A stretch of DNA of 15,148 nucleotides, taken from CAYFVU01 sp964594775. GTDB lineage: Bacteria > Spirochaetota > Spirochaetia > DSM-16054 > Sediminispirochaetaceae. The stretch spans positions 1 to 15,148 of the forward strand of contig CAZQNO010000062.1 of NCBI GenBank assembly GCA_964594775.1, given 5' to 3'. The position numbers and the translations under genes are program-made. Below the pieces are notes generated by a model, which was given only the letters and a program-made list of their open reading frames with translations, was not told where the DNA came from and did no database searches. Shown here piece by piece: positions 1 to 6,456 of this stretch (its first letter is position 1; the number at the start of each line of letters is the position of its first letter).

Positions 1-76
1 CTCCTTCACCCGCATCATCTGCACCCTCGAAGAGCTGATCGGGCGGGGCTGCAGGCCGGCCTACCTCTGGATCTAG
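1..76 (+). CDS. C-terminal end of an unidentified protein (partial)
   Basis: The second forward frame is open from the left edge to a TAG at 74-76 and reads SFTRIICTLEELIGRGCRPA followed by YLWI. Only 24 codons are visible, too few to assign a family. It is called coding because the frame is open, the composition is protein-like (mixed hydrophobic and charged residues, two Cys), and the stop is followed by about 185 bp of non-coding sequence before the next gene on the same strand. A minus-strand reading of the same bases cannot be excluded. Confidence 0.45.
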   Translation, partial: SFTRIICTLEELIGRGCRPAYLWI

Positions 77-157
77 CTCCGAAAGGGACTTCGGCGGTAG
101 TGCGGCAGCAAGATCAGAGGACGGCTTTTAGGCGCTTTCGGCGAGTGGAAGGGACGG

Positions 158-182
158 CTAGCAGGATTGGGACCAGTAAAAA
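158..182 (+). repeat. 25-bp dispersed repeat, copy 1
   Basis: The sequence starts CTAGCAGGATTGGGACCAG and ends in TAAAAA. It matches the minus strand at 2769-2793 at 24 of 25 positions (one G/C difference near the middle). Here it lies about 80 nt before the start codon of the ferritin-like gene and upstream of its predicted -35 box, in the same orientation relative to the gene as copy 2 has to ftsH. Function unknown. Confidence 0.7.
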
Positions 183-206
183 CAGCTTTAATAGAGCCCC
201 GTCTGC

Positions 207-236
207 TTGGACTATCAGGTTCTCGCTCGGTATAGT
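207..236 (+). promoter_or_regulatory. Predicted promoter of the ferritin-like gene
   Basis: TTGGAC at 207-212 and TATAGT at 231-236 are separated by 18 bp, fitting a housekeeping sigma factor promoter. The A/T-rich TATAGTATATTG block stands out from the GC-rich surroundings. Predicted transcription would begin near 243, giving a short leader that contains the ribosome binding site. The -35 match is only moderate. Confidence 0.5.
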
Positions 237-261
237 ATATTGTTAGTAAGGAGGCGAAGGT

Positions 262-762
262 ATGGCGGATAATTCGGTTTTCGAAATAGTGAAGAAGGCG
301 ATTCTGCTCGAGCGGCAGGGCATGAGCTTCTACGGACAGGTGGCGGCTCAGACGAAGAGTGAGTCGGTGAAAAATATTTTCTCCATCATGGCCGAGGAGG
401 AGAAGAAGCACATGGAAAGTCTGACTGCCCAGTATCGACATTATGAGAAAGAGGGGAAGTTTTACCTGGATCAGCCCCTCGGTTCACCCAATGAGTTTTC
501 CGACAAGGTCCTTTCGGAGAAGATCAAGGGAGAGATCAACGCGGCGAGCTACGAGGCCGCCTCTATCTCAGCCGCTGTTGCCATGGAAAAGGAGGCGGTC
601 GATCTCTACTCCCGCAGGGCCGAAGAAGCCGACGATCCGGAGGAGAAAAAGTTATATGGGGAGCTCGCCGCCTGGGAGAAGACCCACGTCGGTTTTCTCA
701 GCAGGATCTACCGCGACCTTCTGGAAGACTCCTGGTACGACTCGAACTTCTGGCCCTTCTGA
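262..762 (+). CDS. Ferritin-like (rubrerythrin-type) diiron protein
   Basis: This 166-residue protein is a four-helix diiron carboxylate protein of the rubrerythrin/ferritin superfamily. Two internally similar halves each supply a helix with a Glu seven residues before a Tyr (E17/Y24 and E109/Y116) and an ExxH helix (E47/H50 and E139/H142), the expected ligand set for a two-iron site. No CxxC pairs are present, so the rubredoxin domain of true rubrerythrin is missing and electrons must come from another carrier if it acts as a peroxidase. Family roles are peroxide reduction or iron handling in the cytoplasm; which applies here cannot be read from the sequence. The tail is unusually aromatic (SWYDSNFWPF). 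The start is set by AAGGAGG at 248-254, seven nt before the ATG. The gene stands alone and converges on ftsH. Confidence 0.85.
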   Translation: MADNSVFEIVKKAILLERQGMSFYGQVAAQTKSESVKNIFSIMAEEEKKHMESLTAQYRHYEKEGKFYLDQPLGSPNEFSDKVLSEKIKGEINAASYEAASISAAVAMEKEAVDLYSRRAEEADDPEEKKLYGELAAWEKTHVGFLSRIYRDLLEDSWYDSNFWPF

Positions 763-782
763 GAGCCGCACGCGGCCCTCAG
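759..782. terminator. Hairpin between convergent ferritin-like gene and ftsH
   Basis: CTGAGAGCCG, loop CACG, CGGCCCTCAG forms a ten-base-pair-long stem with one A/C mismatch, and it overlaps the TGA stop of the ferritin-like gene. On the plus strand it is followed, after about six bases, by an ATTTTATT tract. The U-run is poor, so termination efficiency is uncertain, but the position between two convergent genes supports a shared terminator. Confidence 0.55.
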
Positions 783-791
783 ACGATAATT

Positions 792-2714
792 TTATTCATC
801 CTTTTTTGATTTACGCCCCAGGGCCTTGCGAATTACCTCGTTCACCTCTTCTCCGGAGAGTTCCTCCTTCTCTATTAAGGCGTCGACGAGGGCGTCGAGG
901 GCGGCGCGCTGTTTGGAGAGGATGCCGCGGGCCCGGTTGAAGGCGTTTTCCAGGATCTGCCGCACCTCAATGTCCACCTCGCGGGCGGTCTGTTCGCTGT
1001 ACTGCTTGCCCCGGGCCAGTTCTTCACCTAAAAAGACGTTTCCCGACTCGTCCTGTAGATGGATCTTTCCCAGGACTTCGCTCATGCCCCAGCTGGTAAC
1101 CATCTTCTTCGCCATCTGCGTGGAGGTCTGCAGGTCGTTTTCCGCGCCGGTGGTCGAAGTCTTGTAGACTTCCTCCTCGGCAGCCCTGCCGCCGAGCATG
1201 ACGGCGATTCGCTCCTCCAGCTGGTCCTTCCTGTAGATGTACCTGTCCTGCTCGGGAAGCTGCTGAGTAACTCCCATCGCCCGACCCCGGGGAATAATCG
1301 TCACCTTGTGGATCGGGTCGGTATTGGGCAGATCATAGGCAACGAGGGTGTGACCGGCCTCGTGGTAGGCGATGAGTTTCTTGTCCTCTTCGGTAAGTTT
1401 CATGCCGGAGCGGGTGAGGCCGAGGAGAATGATGTCCCGGGCATTTTCGATGTCGAACTGCTCGATTTTATCCTTCTTGCCGCGGGCTGCCAGCTGGGCG
1501 CCGATGTTGAGGAGGTTTTCCAGGTCCGCGCCGCTGAAGCCGGGAGTACCCCGGGCGATTTTCTCGTAGCTGACCGATTCGTCCAGAGGATGCTTCTTGC
1601 CGTGGACCCCCAGTATCTTCTGCCGGTCCTCGAGGGTCGGCATATTGATGGTGATCTCCCGGTCGAAACGTCCCGGCCGCTTGAGAGCGGGGTCGAGGAT
1701 GTCGGGACGGTTGGTGGCGGCGATGATGATGGTGCTCTCGTGCTGCTCGAAGCCGTCCATCTCCGAAAGCAGCTGGTTCAAGGTCTGCTCCCGCTCGTCA
1801 TGGCCGCCGCCCAGGCCCGCCCCTCGGTGCCGGCCGATGGAATCGAGCTCGTCGATGAAAATGATGCTGGGGGAATTCTTCTTTGCGTCGTTGAACATGT
1901 TCCGCACCCGGCTCGCTCCAACGCCGACGAACATCTCCATGAAGTCGGAGCCGCTGGTGCTGTAGAAGGGAACATCCGCCTCTCCGGCGATTGCCCGTGC
2001 GATGAGGGTCTTTCCCGTGCCCGGCGGCCCGACGAGAAGAACGCCTCTGCTCGGCCGGGCGCCGAGCTTCTTGTACTGCTCCGGATTTTTCAGGTAGTCG
2101 ACGATGTCCATGATCTCTTCCCGCTCGTTGTCGAGTCCGGCAACGTCGTCGAAGGACGTTTTTACGTTCTTCTTGTCGTAGAGCTTCGCTTTGCTCTCGC
2201 CGACGGAAAACATGTTCTGTCCCCGTGACTTCATGCTCCGCCACATAAAAACCCCGAGCCAGATGAGAATGATGAGGGGCAGCATGTTGCCGATGATCTC
2301 CCAGAAACCCTGCTGATTGGCTGAGCGGGTAATGAGAGAGACCCCCTTCTGTTCAAGAAGGGTCAAGAGTTCGTCGTCCCCCGTAGCGGGCAGATAGGTG
2401 ATGAAGGTGTCGATCTGCCGTCCCGCCACGTTGGTAGACTGGGCTAAGGTCCCCTCTATCATGTCCCGTTCCATGATGATCTGGTTGACCTTTCCGTCTC
2501 TCACCAGCTCCTTGAAACGGGTATAGCTTATGATGTCTCCCCGCTGCTGCAGCATCATGAGGTTGAAGAAGGGCAGTATGATGAGGAGAGCGACGATTAT
2601 CCAGGTGAAGCGGGAAAGATTCCAGTTCCCCTGAGGAAAATTCGAGTTCTGTTGGTTCTGGTTCCGGTCGTTTTGATTATTCTGCTCCCGGTCCTTGTCG
2701 TTGCCGCTGTTCAT
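792..2714 (-). CDS. ftsH: ATP-dependent zinc metalloprotease FtsH
   Basis: This 640-residue protein is a complete FtsH, the hexameric membrane AAA+ protease that extracts and degrades membrane proteins and short-lived regulators. In order: an Asn/Gln-rich tail (2-30), first membrane helix (about 36-55), extracytoplasmic domain, second helix (about 140-158), AAA module with Walker A GPPGTGKT (229-236), pore loop FVGVGA (262-267), Walker B IIFIDELD (284-291) and second region of homology around ATNRPD (333-338) with arginines R346 and R349. The peptidase domain has the zinc motif HEAGH (451-455) and a third ligand candidate D527 in GAENDLQ. All catalytic parts are intact. GGAGG at 2722-2726 sits seven nt before the ATG. 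It lies 75 nt downstream of the methyltransferase gene with its own promoter-like sequence, so it may be transcribed both alone and by read-through. Confidence 0.97.
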   Translation of the reverse strand: MNSGNDKDREQNNQNDRNQNQQNSNFPQGNWNLSRFTWIIVALLIILPFFNLMMLQQRGDIISYTRFKELVRDGKVNQIIMERDMIEGTLAQSTNVAGRQIDTFITYLPATGDDELLTLLEQKGVSLITRSANQQGFWEIIGNMLPLIILIWLGVFMWRSMKSRGQNMFSVGESKAKLYDKKNVKTSFDDVAGLDNEREEIMDIVDYLKNPEQYKKLGARPSRGVLLVGPPGTGKTLIARAIAGEADVPFYSTSGSDFMEMFVGVGASRVRNMFNDAKKNSPSIIFIDELDSIGRHRGAGLGGGHDEREQTLNQLLSEMDGFEQHESTIIIAATNRPDILDPALKRPGRFDREITINMPTLEDRQKILGVHGKKHPLDESVSYEKIARGTPGFSGADLENLLNIGAQLAARGKKDKIEQFDIENARDIILLGLTRSGMKLTEEDKKLIAYHEAGHTLVAYDLPNTDPIHKVTIIPRGRAMGVTQQLPEQDRYIYRKDQLEERIAVMLGGRAAEEEVYKTSTTGAENDLQTSTQMAKKMVTSWGMSEVLGKIHLQDESGNVFLGEELARGKQYSEQTAREVDIEVRQILENAFNRARGILSKQRAALDALVDALIEKEELSGEEVNEVIRKALGRKSKKDE

Positions 2715-2736
2715 TCGATAGCCTCCACAGCTTAAA

Positions 2737-2763
2737 ATACTATGAAAAGCGGGAGAATATCAA
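2737..2763 (-). promoter_or_regulatory. Predicted promoter of ftsH
   Basis: On the minus strand TTGATA (2758-2763) is followed after 15 bp by TAGTAT (2737-2742); shifting the -10 to the overlapping TATTTT would give an 18-bp spacer. Both lie in an A/T-rich stretch just downstream of repeat copy 2. Spacing is ambiguous, so the exact -10 is uncertain. Confidence 0.4.
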
Positions 2764-2768
2764 ACTCT

Positions 2769-2793
2769 TTTTTACTGGTCCGAATCCTGCTAG
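2769..2793 (-). repeat. 25-bp dispersed repeat, copy 2
   Basis: Read on the minus strand this begins CTAGCAGGATTCGGACCAG and ends in TAAAAA, differing from the copy at 158-182 by one base. The TAG stop codon of the methyltransferase lies inside it. It ends 54 nt before the ftsH start codon and immediately upstream of the predicted ftsH promoter. Confidence 0.7.
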
Positions 2794-3746
2794 TGTGAGT
2801 TTCGGCGGAAGAAAACCCCGCCGCGAAAGCCCTGTATCTCTCTGTTCTCTTCGGCGAGGGCCAGACGTTTTTCTGCAAGGGCGGCGTACTCCTCTTCTCG
2901 TTCGATGCCCAGGTATCTGCGGCCGAGCTTCTTCGCCGTAACCGAGCAGGTCCCGGAGCCGAGAAAGGGGTCCATGACCATAGCCCCCGGCGGCGATGAG
3001 GCGAGGATGATCTTCGCCAGCAGTTTCTCCGGCTTCTGGGCGGGGTGGTCGGTGTTTTCCGGCATAGACCAGTAGGGGACGGTGAGGTCGGTCCAGAGGT
3101 TCGAAGGGTGGGTCAGACGGTAGTCGCCGTCGTCTTCCCGCATCCAGCCCTTCGGCCTTCCCTCACCGTCACGGTAGGGGGCGAGGACCCGGCGTTTCTC
3201 CTTCACCGCCGCTATATCGAAGTAGTAGCCGGAGCCGCGGGTGGCGAACCAGATGTCCTCGCAGCTGTTCTTCCAATTCTTCTTCGCCCCCCGGCCCTTC
3301 TCCCGTTCCCAGGTAATGCGGCTGCGTACGGTGAGTCGATCCTTGAGGACCCGGCACACGGCGGAGGAGCTTTGCCAGTCGGCGCAGATGTAGACGGAGG
3401 CTTCGGCTTTGAGTAAAGGGAGGAGGAGATCCAGCCATGAGGCGACATAGGCCTCGTAATCATCCTCTCCCCGGCGGGAGAAGCTTCGAGAAGAGAAGCG
3501 CTTGTCCAGGTTGTAGGGCGGGTCGACGAAGAGGAGGTCAACGAAGGCTTCGGGCAGCAGCGGCGCGAGCTCGTATAGATCGGCGAGGAAGGTCCTGTTT
3601 TCGATCTCTTCGAGGCCCAGGTTTCGGCTAGTCATCGTTTCCTGAGGGAGCCGGAAGCAGCGGGAGAGATACGCTTTTTCTTCGGAGGGGCCGAGCAAGA
3701 GCGTACGGTTGCGCGGTGCCCGCCGTTTTTTCTCCTCTCTGTTCAT
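2790..3746 (-). CDS. Site-specific DNA methyltransferase, beta class (N6-adenine or N4-cytosine)
   Basis: This 318-residue protein has the catalytic motif IV as DPPYN (75-79) and the S-adenosylmethionine motif I as DPFLGSGT (259-266), preceded by HPAQKPEKLL. Motif IV before motif I is the beta-class order of the N6/N4 methylase family; DPPY favours adenine methylation but does not exclude N4-cytosine. The recognition sequence cannot be predicted. No endonuclease gene is nearby, so it looks like an orphan methylase, which in other bacteria act in regulation or cell-cycle control. The gene is 17 nt downstream of the pyrophosphatase gene, suggesting co-transcription. The ATG used has only a weak AAGGG upstream; M38, just before the conserved part, is an alternative start. 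The basic first 15 residues are atypical for a catalytic core. Confidence 0.88.
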   Translation of the reverse strand: MNREEKKRRAPRNRTLLLGPSEEKAYLSRCFRLPQETMTSRNLGLEEIENRTFLADLYELAPLLPEAFVDLLFVDPPYNLDKRFSSRSFSRRGEDDYEAYVASWLDLLLPLLKAEASVYICADWQSSSAVCRVLKDRLTVRSRITWEREKGRGAKKNWKNSCEDIWFATRGSGYYFDIAAVKEKRRVLAPYRDGEGRPKGWMREDDGDYRLTHPSNLWTDLTVPYWSMPENTDHPAQKPEKLLAKIILASSPPGAMVMDPFLGSGTCSVTAKKLGRRYLGIEREEEYAALAEKRLALAEENREIQGFRGGVFFRRNSH

Positions 3747-3763
3747 ACCGAACCCTTACCGGC

Positions 3764-5419
3764 TCACGGCGAAGCGGCCTTGAGTTCTTCCAAAACGCGG
3801 AAAACTTCCGGAAGAAGCTGTTTCTTTCTGGAAAGAATACCGGGAAGGTCGAAGAGGTCCTCCTGCTCCTTCCGGTATACGAGTCGTTTCTCCCCCTCGG
3901 GGAACTTGGTGGAGAGAAGCTTGCTGTTCTCCGAGAGGACATTGCTGATCAGCAGCATCGTCCAGTCGAGACCCGCCTCCTTGTTCTTGCTTTCGAGGGT
4001 GCTGCGGAGGGCATCGATGAAATCAGGGAGATCTTGAAAGGTCACCACTTCCACCTGTCCTATTCCTACCCGGTAGTCCTGCTGCTCATAGAACTTGAAG
4101 TCTCCCTCGACGATCTCTTTCGGCTCCCGGGAGGAGAGGACGGCGGTATGACGAAAGATTTCTGTTCCGAACTCCTCCAATTCCACACCGGCAATCGAGC
4201 AGAGATTTTTCGCCGCGGCCCGGTCTTCGGCCGTAGAGGTGGGGGATTTTAACATGACCGTGTCCGAGATTATGCCTGCCAGGAGCACGTTCGCCGTCGT
4301 TTGGTCGATCTCTTCACCATGATGGAGGTAGTGCTGGTAGACGATGGTGCAGGTGCTGCCCACCGGCTTTGCCGCAACGTAGATGGGACTCTTCGTCTTT
4401 TCGGCGGCGAGGCGGTGATGGTCGATGATCTGTACTATTTCGGCGTGTTCTATGCCGCGAATGCTCTGGTCCGCTTCGTTGTGGTCTACCATGATTAGCT
4501 TTCTCTTTGGCCGGTCGATGAAACAGCGGCGGGTCACCACCCCTAAAAAGCTTTCGTCCTCGGCGGAGAAAACGGGCAGCCCGCGGAAGTCCGAGTCGAT
4601 GAGGCACTGTTTCGCCTCGTCGAAGTGGTCCTGGTTATAGATGCTCGGGTATTTTCTTCGCATGATGAGGTGAACGCTGCTGCTGAGGCGGAGAAGGCGG
4701 GCCGTTTCGGCGGTGTCGGTGAGGGAAACGAATACGGTGCCCCGGTAGGAAGAGAAGTCGAAGTCGATCTCCTCCCGTCGGTCGATCCCGGTAAGGACGA
4801 TCGCCGGGACCCCGATTTCCACGGCATATTCGAGAATCTGCCGCCTCATTCCTACCACGAGCAGGGGTTTTTCCGGCTGGAGGGCGCGTATGCGTTCGAC
4901 GCTCACTTCGAAGGGCATGGCTCCCACCATTATGGCGGCGGTAAACTCGCGCTCATCGCCCTGCCGATAACAGAAGCCCGGCAGAACCTTTTCGAAGTTG
5001 TCGCTGAGGAAGGAGTAGCGGGGACGGCCTCCCACATGCTCATGGATGGAGAAGTCGGATATCTCGTTGACGCTTACAAAGCCGGCGAACCGTTTTTCCT
5101 CATCGAGAACGGGAATTACGCTGACGTTGTGGTCGTGGATCGCCTTTATCGCATCGTGGATGGAATCTGAGGGGGAGAGAATTTGTTTAGGGATGGAGTA
5201 GATGTCTTCCACCCTGGGATAGACGTCCTTCTCCAGGCGAGGCGGCCGTATGCCGAGGGTTTTGAAGGTTTCCTTCGTTTGGGTATTGAGGTGACCGCAG
5301 CGAATCGGGCGGTAGCGGTTTTCCAAGTCGATCTTATTCATCAGTTTGGCGTAGGCCCAGGCGGCGCTTACCGAGTCCATGTCCGGATTTCTGTGTCCGG
5401 TAACGAATACTTCCTGCAT
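3764..5419 (-). CDS. Family II manganese-dependent inorganic pyrophosphatase with CBS-DRTGG-CBS regulatory insert
   Basis: This protein splits pyrophosphate to phosphate in the cytoplasm. Family II hallmarks are present: GHRNPDMDS (8-16) with metal-binding His and Asp, a second motif MVDHNEAD, the DHH motif IIDHHR (D333, H334, H335) and the C-terminal SRKKQ (530-534) that binds substrate phosphate. Between the first and second motifs lies an insert of about 240 residues: a CBS domain (about 60-120), a DRTGG-like region (about 155-230) and a second CBS domain (about 235-300). In this subfamily such inserts bind adenine nucleotides and tune activity. The start is placed at ATG 5419, so that the protein is 551 residues and begins just before the first motif; an in-frame TTG at 5464 would add 15 residues. 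Neither has a Shine-Dalgarno sequence. It is the promoter-proximal gene of the pyrophosphatase-methyltransferase-ftsH row. Confidence 0.92.
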   Translation of the reverse strand: MQEVFVTGHRNPDMDSVSAAWAYAKLMNKIDLENRYRPIRCGHLNTQTKETFKTLGIRPPRLEKDVYPRVEDIYSIPKQILSPSDSIHDAIKAIHDHNVSVIPVLDEEKRFAGFVSVNEISDFSIHEHVGGRPRYSFLSDNFEKVLPGFCYRQGDEREFTAAIMVGAMPFEVSVERIRALQPEKPLLVVGMRRQILEYAVEIGVPAIVLTGIDRREEIDFDFSSYRGTVFVSLTDTAETARLLRLSSSVHLIMRRKYPSIYNQDHFDEAKQCLIDSDFRGLPVFSAEDESFLGVVTRRCFIDRPKRKLIMVDHNEADQSIRGIEHAEIVQIIDHHRLAAEKTKSPIYVAAKPVGSTCTIVYQHYLHHGEEIDQTTANVLLAGIISDTVMLKSPTSTAEDRAAAKNLCSIAGVELEEFGTEIFRHTAVLSSREPKEIVEGDFKFYEQQDYRVGIGQVEVVTFQDLPDFIDALRSTLESKNKEAGLDWTMLLISNVLSENSKLLSTKFPEGEKRLVYRKEQEDLFDLPGILSRKKQLLPEVFRVLEELKAASP

Positions 5420-5425
5420 GTCTGT

Positions 5426-5454
5426 AGTGTACACGAGGGCGGCGAACTCTGCAA
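5426..5454 (-). promoter_or_regulatory. Predicted promoter of the pyrophosphatase gene, leaderless geometry
   Basis: Minus-strand TTGCAG (5449-5454) and TACACT (5426-5431) are exactly 17 bp apart. Only six bases separate TACACT from ATG 5419, which puts the expected transcription start on the A of the ATG. There is no Shine-Dalgarno sequence, in keeping with a leaderless message. If the TTG at 5464 were the start codon, this promoter would be inside the gene and wrong. Confidence 0.45.
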
Positions 5455-5471
5455 AGGTGAGCAAGAAGGGA

Positions 5472-5512
5472 TTGAAAAACCGCAGGTTTTTTGAAAAACG
5501 ACTTGCCGCAGG
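5472..5512. repeat. Duplicated TTGAAAAAC / CCGCAGG elements with a small hairpin
   Basis: TTGAAAAAC occurs at 5472-5480 and 5491-5499, and CCGCAGG at 5480-5486 and 5506-5512, so the same two words recur in order with different spacing. The first copy also forms a seven-base-pair hairpin (AAAAACC, loop GCA, GGTTTTT, 5475-5491). The second CCGCAGG overlaps the -35 box of the ABC operon. It lies in the divergent intergenic region and may be a regulator site or chance. Confidence 0.3.
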
Positions 5513-5531
5513 TGATTTCCTGTGTTATATT
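5503..5531 (+). promoter_or_regulatory. Predicted promoter of the ABC-transporter/GntR operon
   Basis: TTGCCG (5503-5508) and TATATT (5526-5531) are separated by 17 bp. Transcription is expected to start near 5538, inside the inverted repeat 5535-5558, leaving a leader of about 37 nt with a GGAGG at 5564-5568. This is the best-formed promoter in the window. Confidence 0.6.
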
Positions 5532-5534
5532 ACC

Positions 5535-5558
5535 AGTGTATTAGTTATGTAGTATACT
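5535..5558. promoter_or_regulatory. Imperfect inverted repeat, candidate GntR (YtrA-type) operator
   Basis: Arms AGTGTATTA (5535-5543) and TAGTATACT (5550-5558) match as inverted copies at 7 of 9 positions around a six-base spacer. The site begins three bases after the -10 box and covers the predicted start of transcription, where a bound repressor would block initiation. A YtrA-type regulator is encoded in the operon controlled by this promoter, and such regulators usually repress their own operon. The assignment of this site to that protein is inference. Confidence 0.55.
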
Positions 5559-5574
5559 ATATCGGAGGATATAC

Positions 5575-6456
5575 ATGGAAACGACAACAGAAAGCCGCGG
5601 CAGCGGCTTGGTGGAAATGACGGGAGTGGATTTCGGCTACGGCCGAAGGCCCCTCTTTTCAGGATTGGACCTTGACCTCAAACCGGGAAACATCTACGGA
5701 CTCTTGGGGAAAAACGGGGCGGGAAAAACCTCTCTGCTCCGCCTTCTCGCCGGTCTTCTCTTTCCCGGACGGGGAGAGGTGTGGGTGAACGGCAGATATC
5801 CGGGGGCACGAAGCCCCGAATTCCTTTCGGAGGTCTACATTATCCCCGAGGAATTCAGTCTGCCCCGTTTCGTTGCGGACCGCTACATCGATCTCTACGC
5901 GCCCTTCTATCCCCGCTTCGATTATGAGCGGACGGAGGAATACCTGCGGGAGTTCGAGATACCTCGGCGGACAGTTCTCTCCTCCCTCAGCTACGGGCAG
6001 AAGAAGAAGTTTCTCCTCGCCTTCGGTCTCGCCTGCGGCTCCACCCTCTTTCTTTTAGACGAGCCGACAAACGGCTTGGACATCCCCTCGAAGAGCCAGT
6101 TCCGGCGCCTCGTCGCCTCGGCGGTGGACGAGGAGAGGACCTTCGTGATCTCCACCCATCAGGTGAGGGACGTGGAACATCTCATCGATCCGGTCATCAT
6201 TATCGAAGGTGGAAAGATCGTCTTCAACAGAGGCTTCGAAGAAATCCACACCGCCCTCTCTCTGCGGAGGACCGAACGGATACCGAAGGATTGGACGGTA
6301 ATCTACAGCGAGGCGGACATGAAGGGCTTTTCGGTTGTGGTTCCGGCGGAAACCGAAGGCGCCGAAGAGCGGGGTTCGTTGGACCTCGAGACCCTTTTCA
6401 ACGCGGTGGTGCAAAATCCACAACTTCTCGAGGATATTTTTGGAGGCAAGAAATAA
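5575..6456 (+). CDS. ABC transporter ATP-binding protein (YtrB-like)
   Basis: This 293-residue ATPase subunit carries one nucleotide-binding domain: Walker A GKNGAGKTS (45-53), signature LSYGQ (138-142), Walker B LFLLDEP (158-164), D-loop NGLD (166-169) and H-loop histidine H195. The Q-loop position reads PEE (91-93), a form also common in ABC-2 type export ATPases. The last 80 or so residues are a variable extension. GGAGG (5564-5568) precedes the ATG by six nt. It is the first gene of a tightly packed operon with a membrane protein whose ATG overlaps this stop codon (TAATG) and a GntR regulator, the arrangement seen in YtrA-regulated transporters that respond to cell-envelope stress in Firmicutes. 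Substrate unknown; export or membrane-stress sensing is inferred only from that arrangement. Confidence 0.9.
   Translation: METTTESRGSGLVEMTGVDFGYGRRPLFSGLDLDLKPGNIYGLLGKNGAGKTSLLRLLAGLLFPGRGEVWVNGRYPGARSPEFLSEVYIIPEEFSLPRFVADRYIDLYAPFYPRFDYERTEEYLREFEIPRRTVLSSLSYGQKKKFLLAFGLACGSTLFLLDEPTNGLDIPSKSQFRRLVASAVDEERTFVISTHQVRDVEHLIDPVIIIEGGKIVFNRGFEEIHTALSLRRTERIPKDWTVIYSEADMKGFSVVVPAETEGAEERGSLDLETLFNAVVQNPQLLEDIFGGKK

Noticed and set aside
79..94. CCGAA...TTCGG hairpin after the first partial gene as a terminator
   Set aside because: Only five base pairs and no following T-run.
73..441. Minus-strand open frame covering the upstream region and first third of the ferritin-like gene
   Set aside because: It overlaps the promoter, ribosome binding site and conserved coding sequence of the ferritin-like gene and has no similarity I recognise.
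262..762. Encapsulin cargo ferritin
   Set aside because: No encapsulin shell gene is adjacent, the C-terminus does not resemble known targeting peptides, and the protein has two internal halves rather than the short encapsulated-ferritin form.
1059..2228. Long open frame (389 codons) on the plus strand opposite ftsH
   Set aside because: It is antisense to the fully conserved ftsH, has no ribosome binding site or recognisable domain, and long shadow frames are expected opposite GC-rich genes.
6291..6455. Longer N-terminus for the ABC membrane protein
   Set aside because: It would overlap the ATPase gene by 165 nt with Arg/Gly-rich sequence, whereas ATG 6456 has GGAGG and a hydrophobic protein follows at once.
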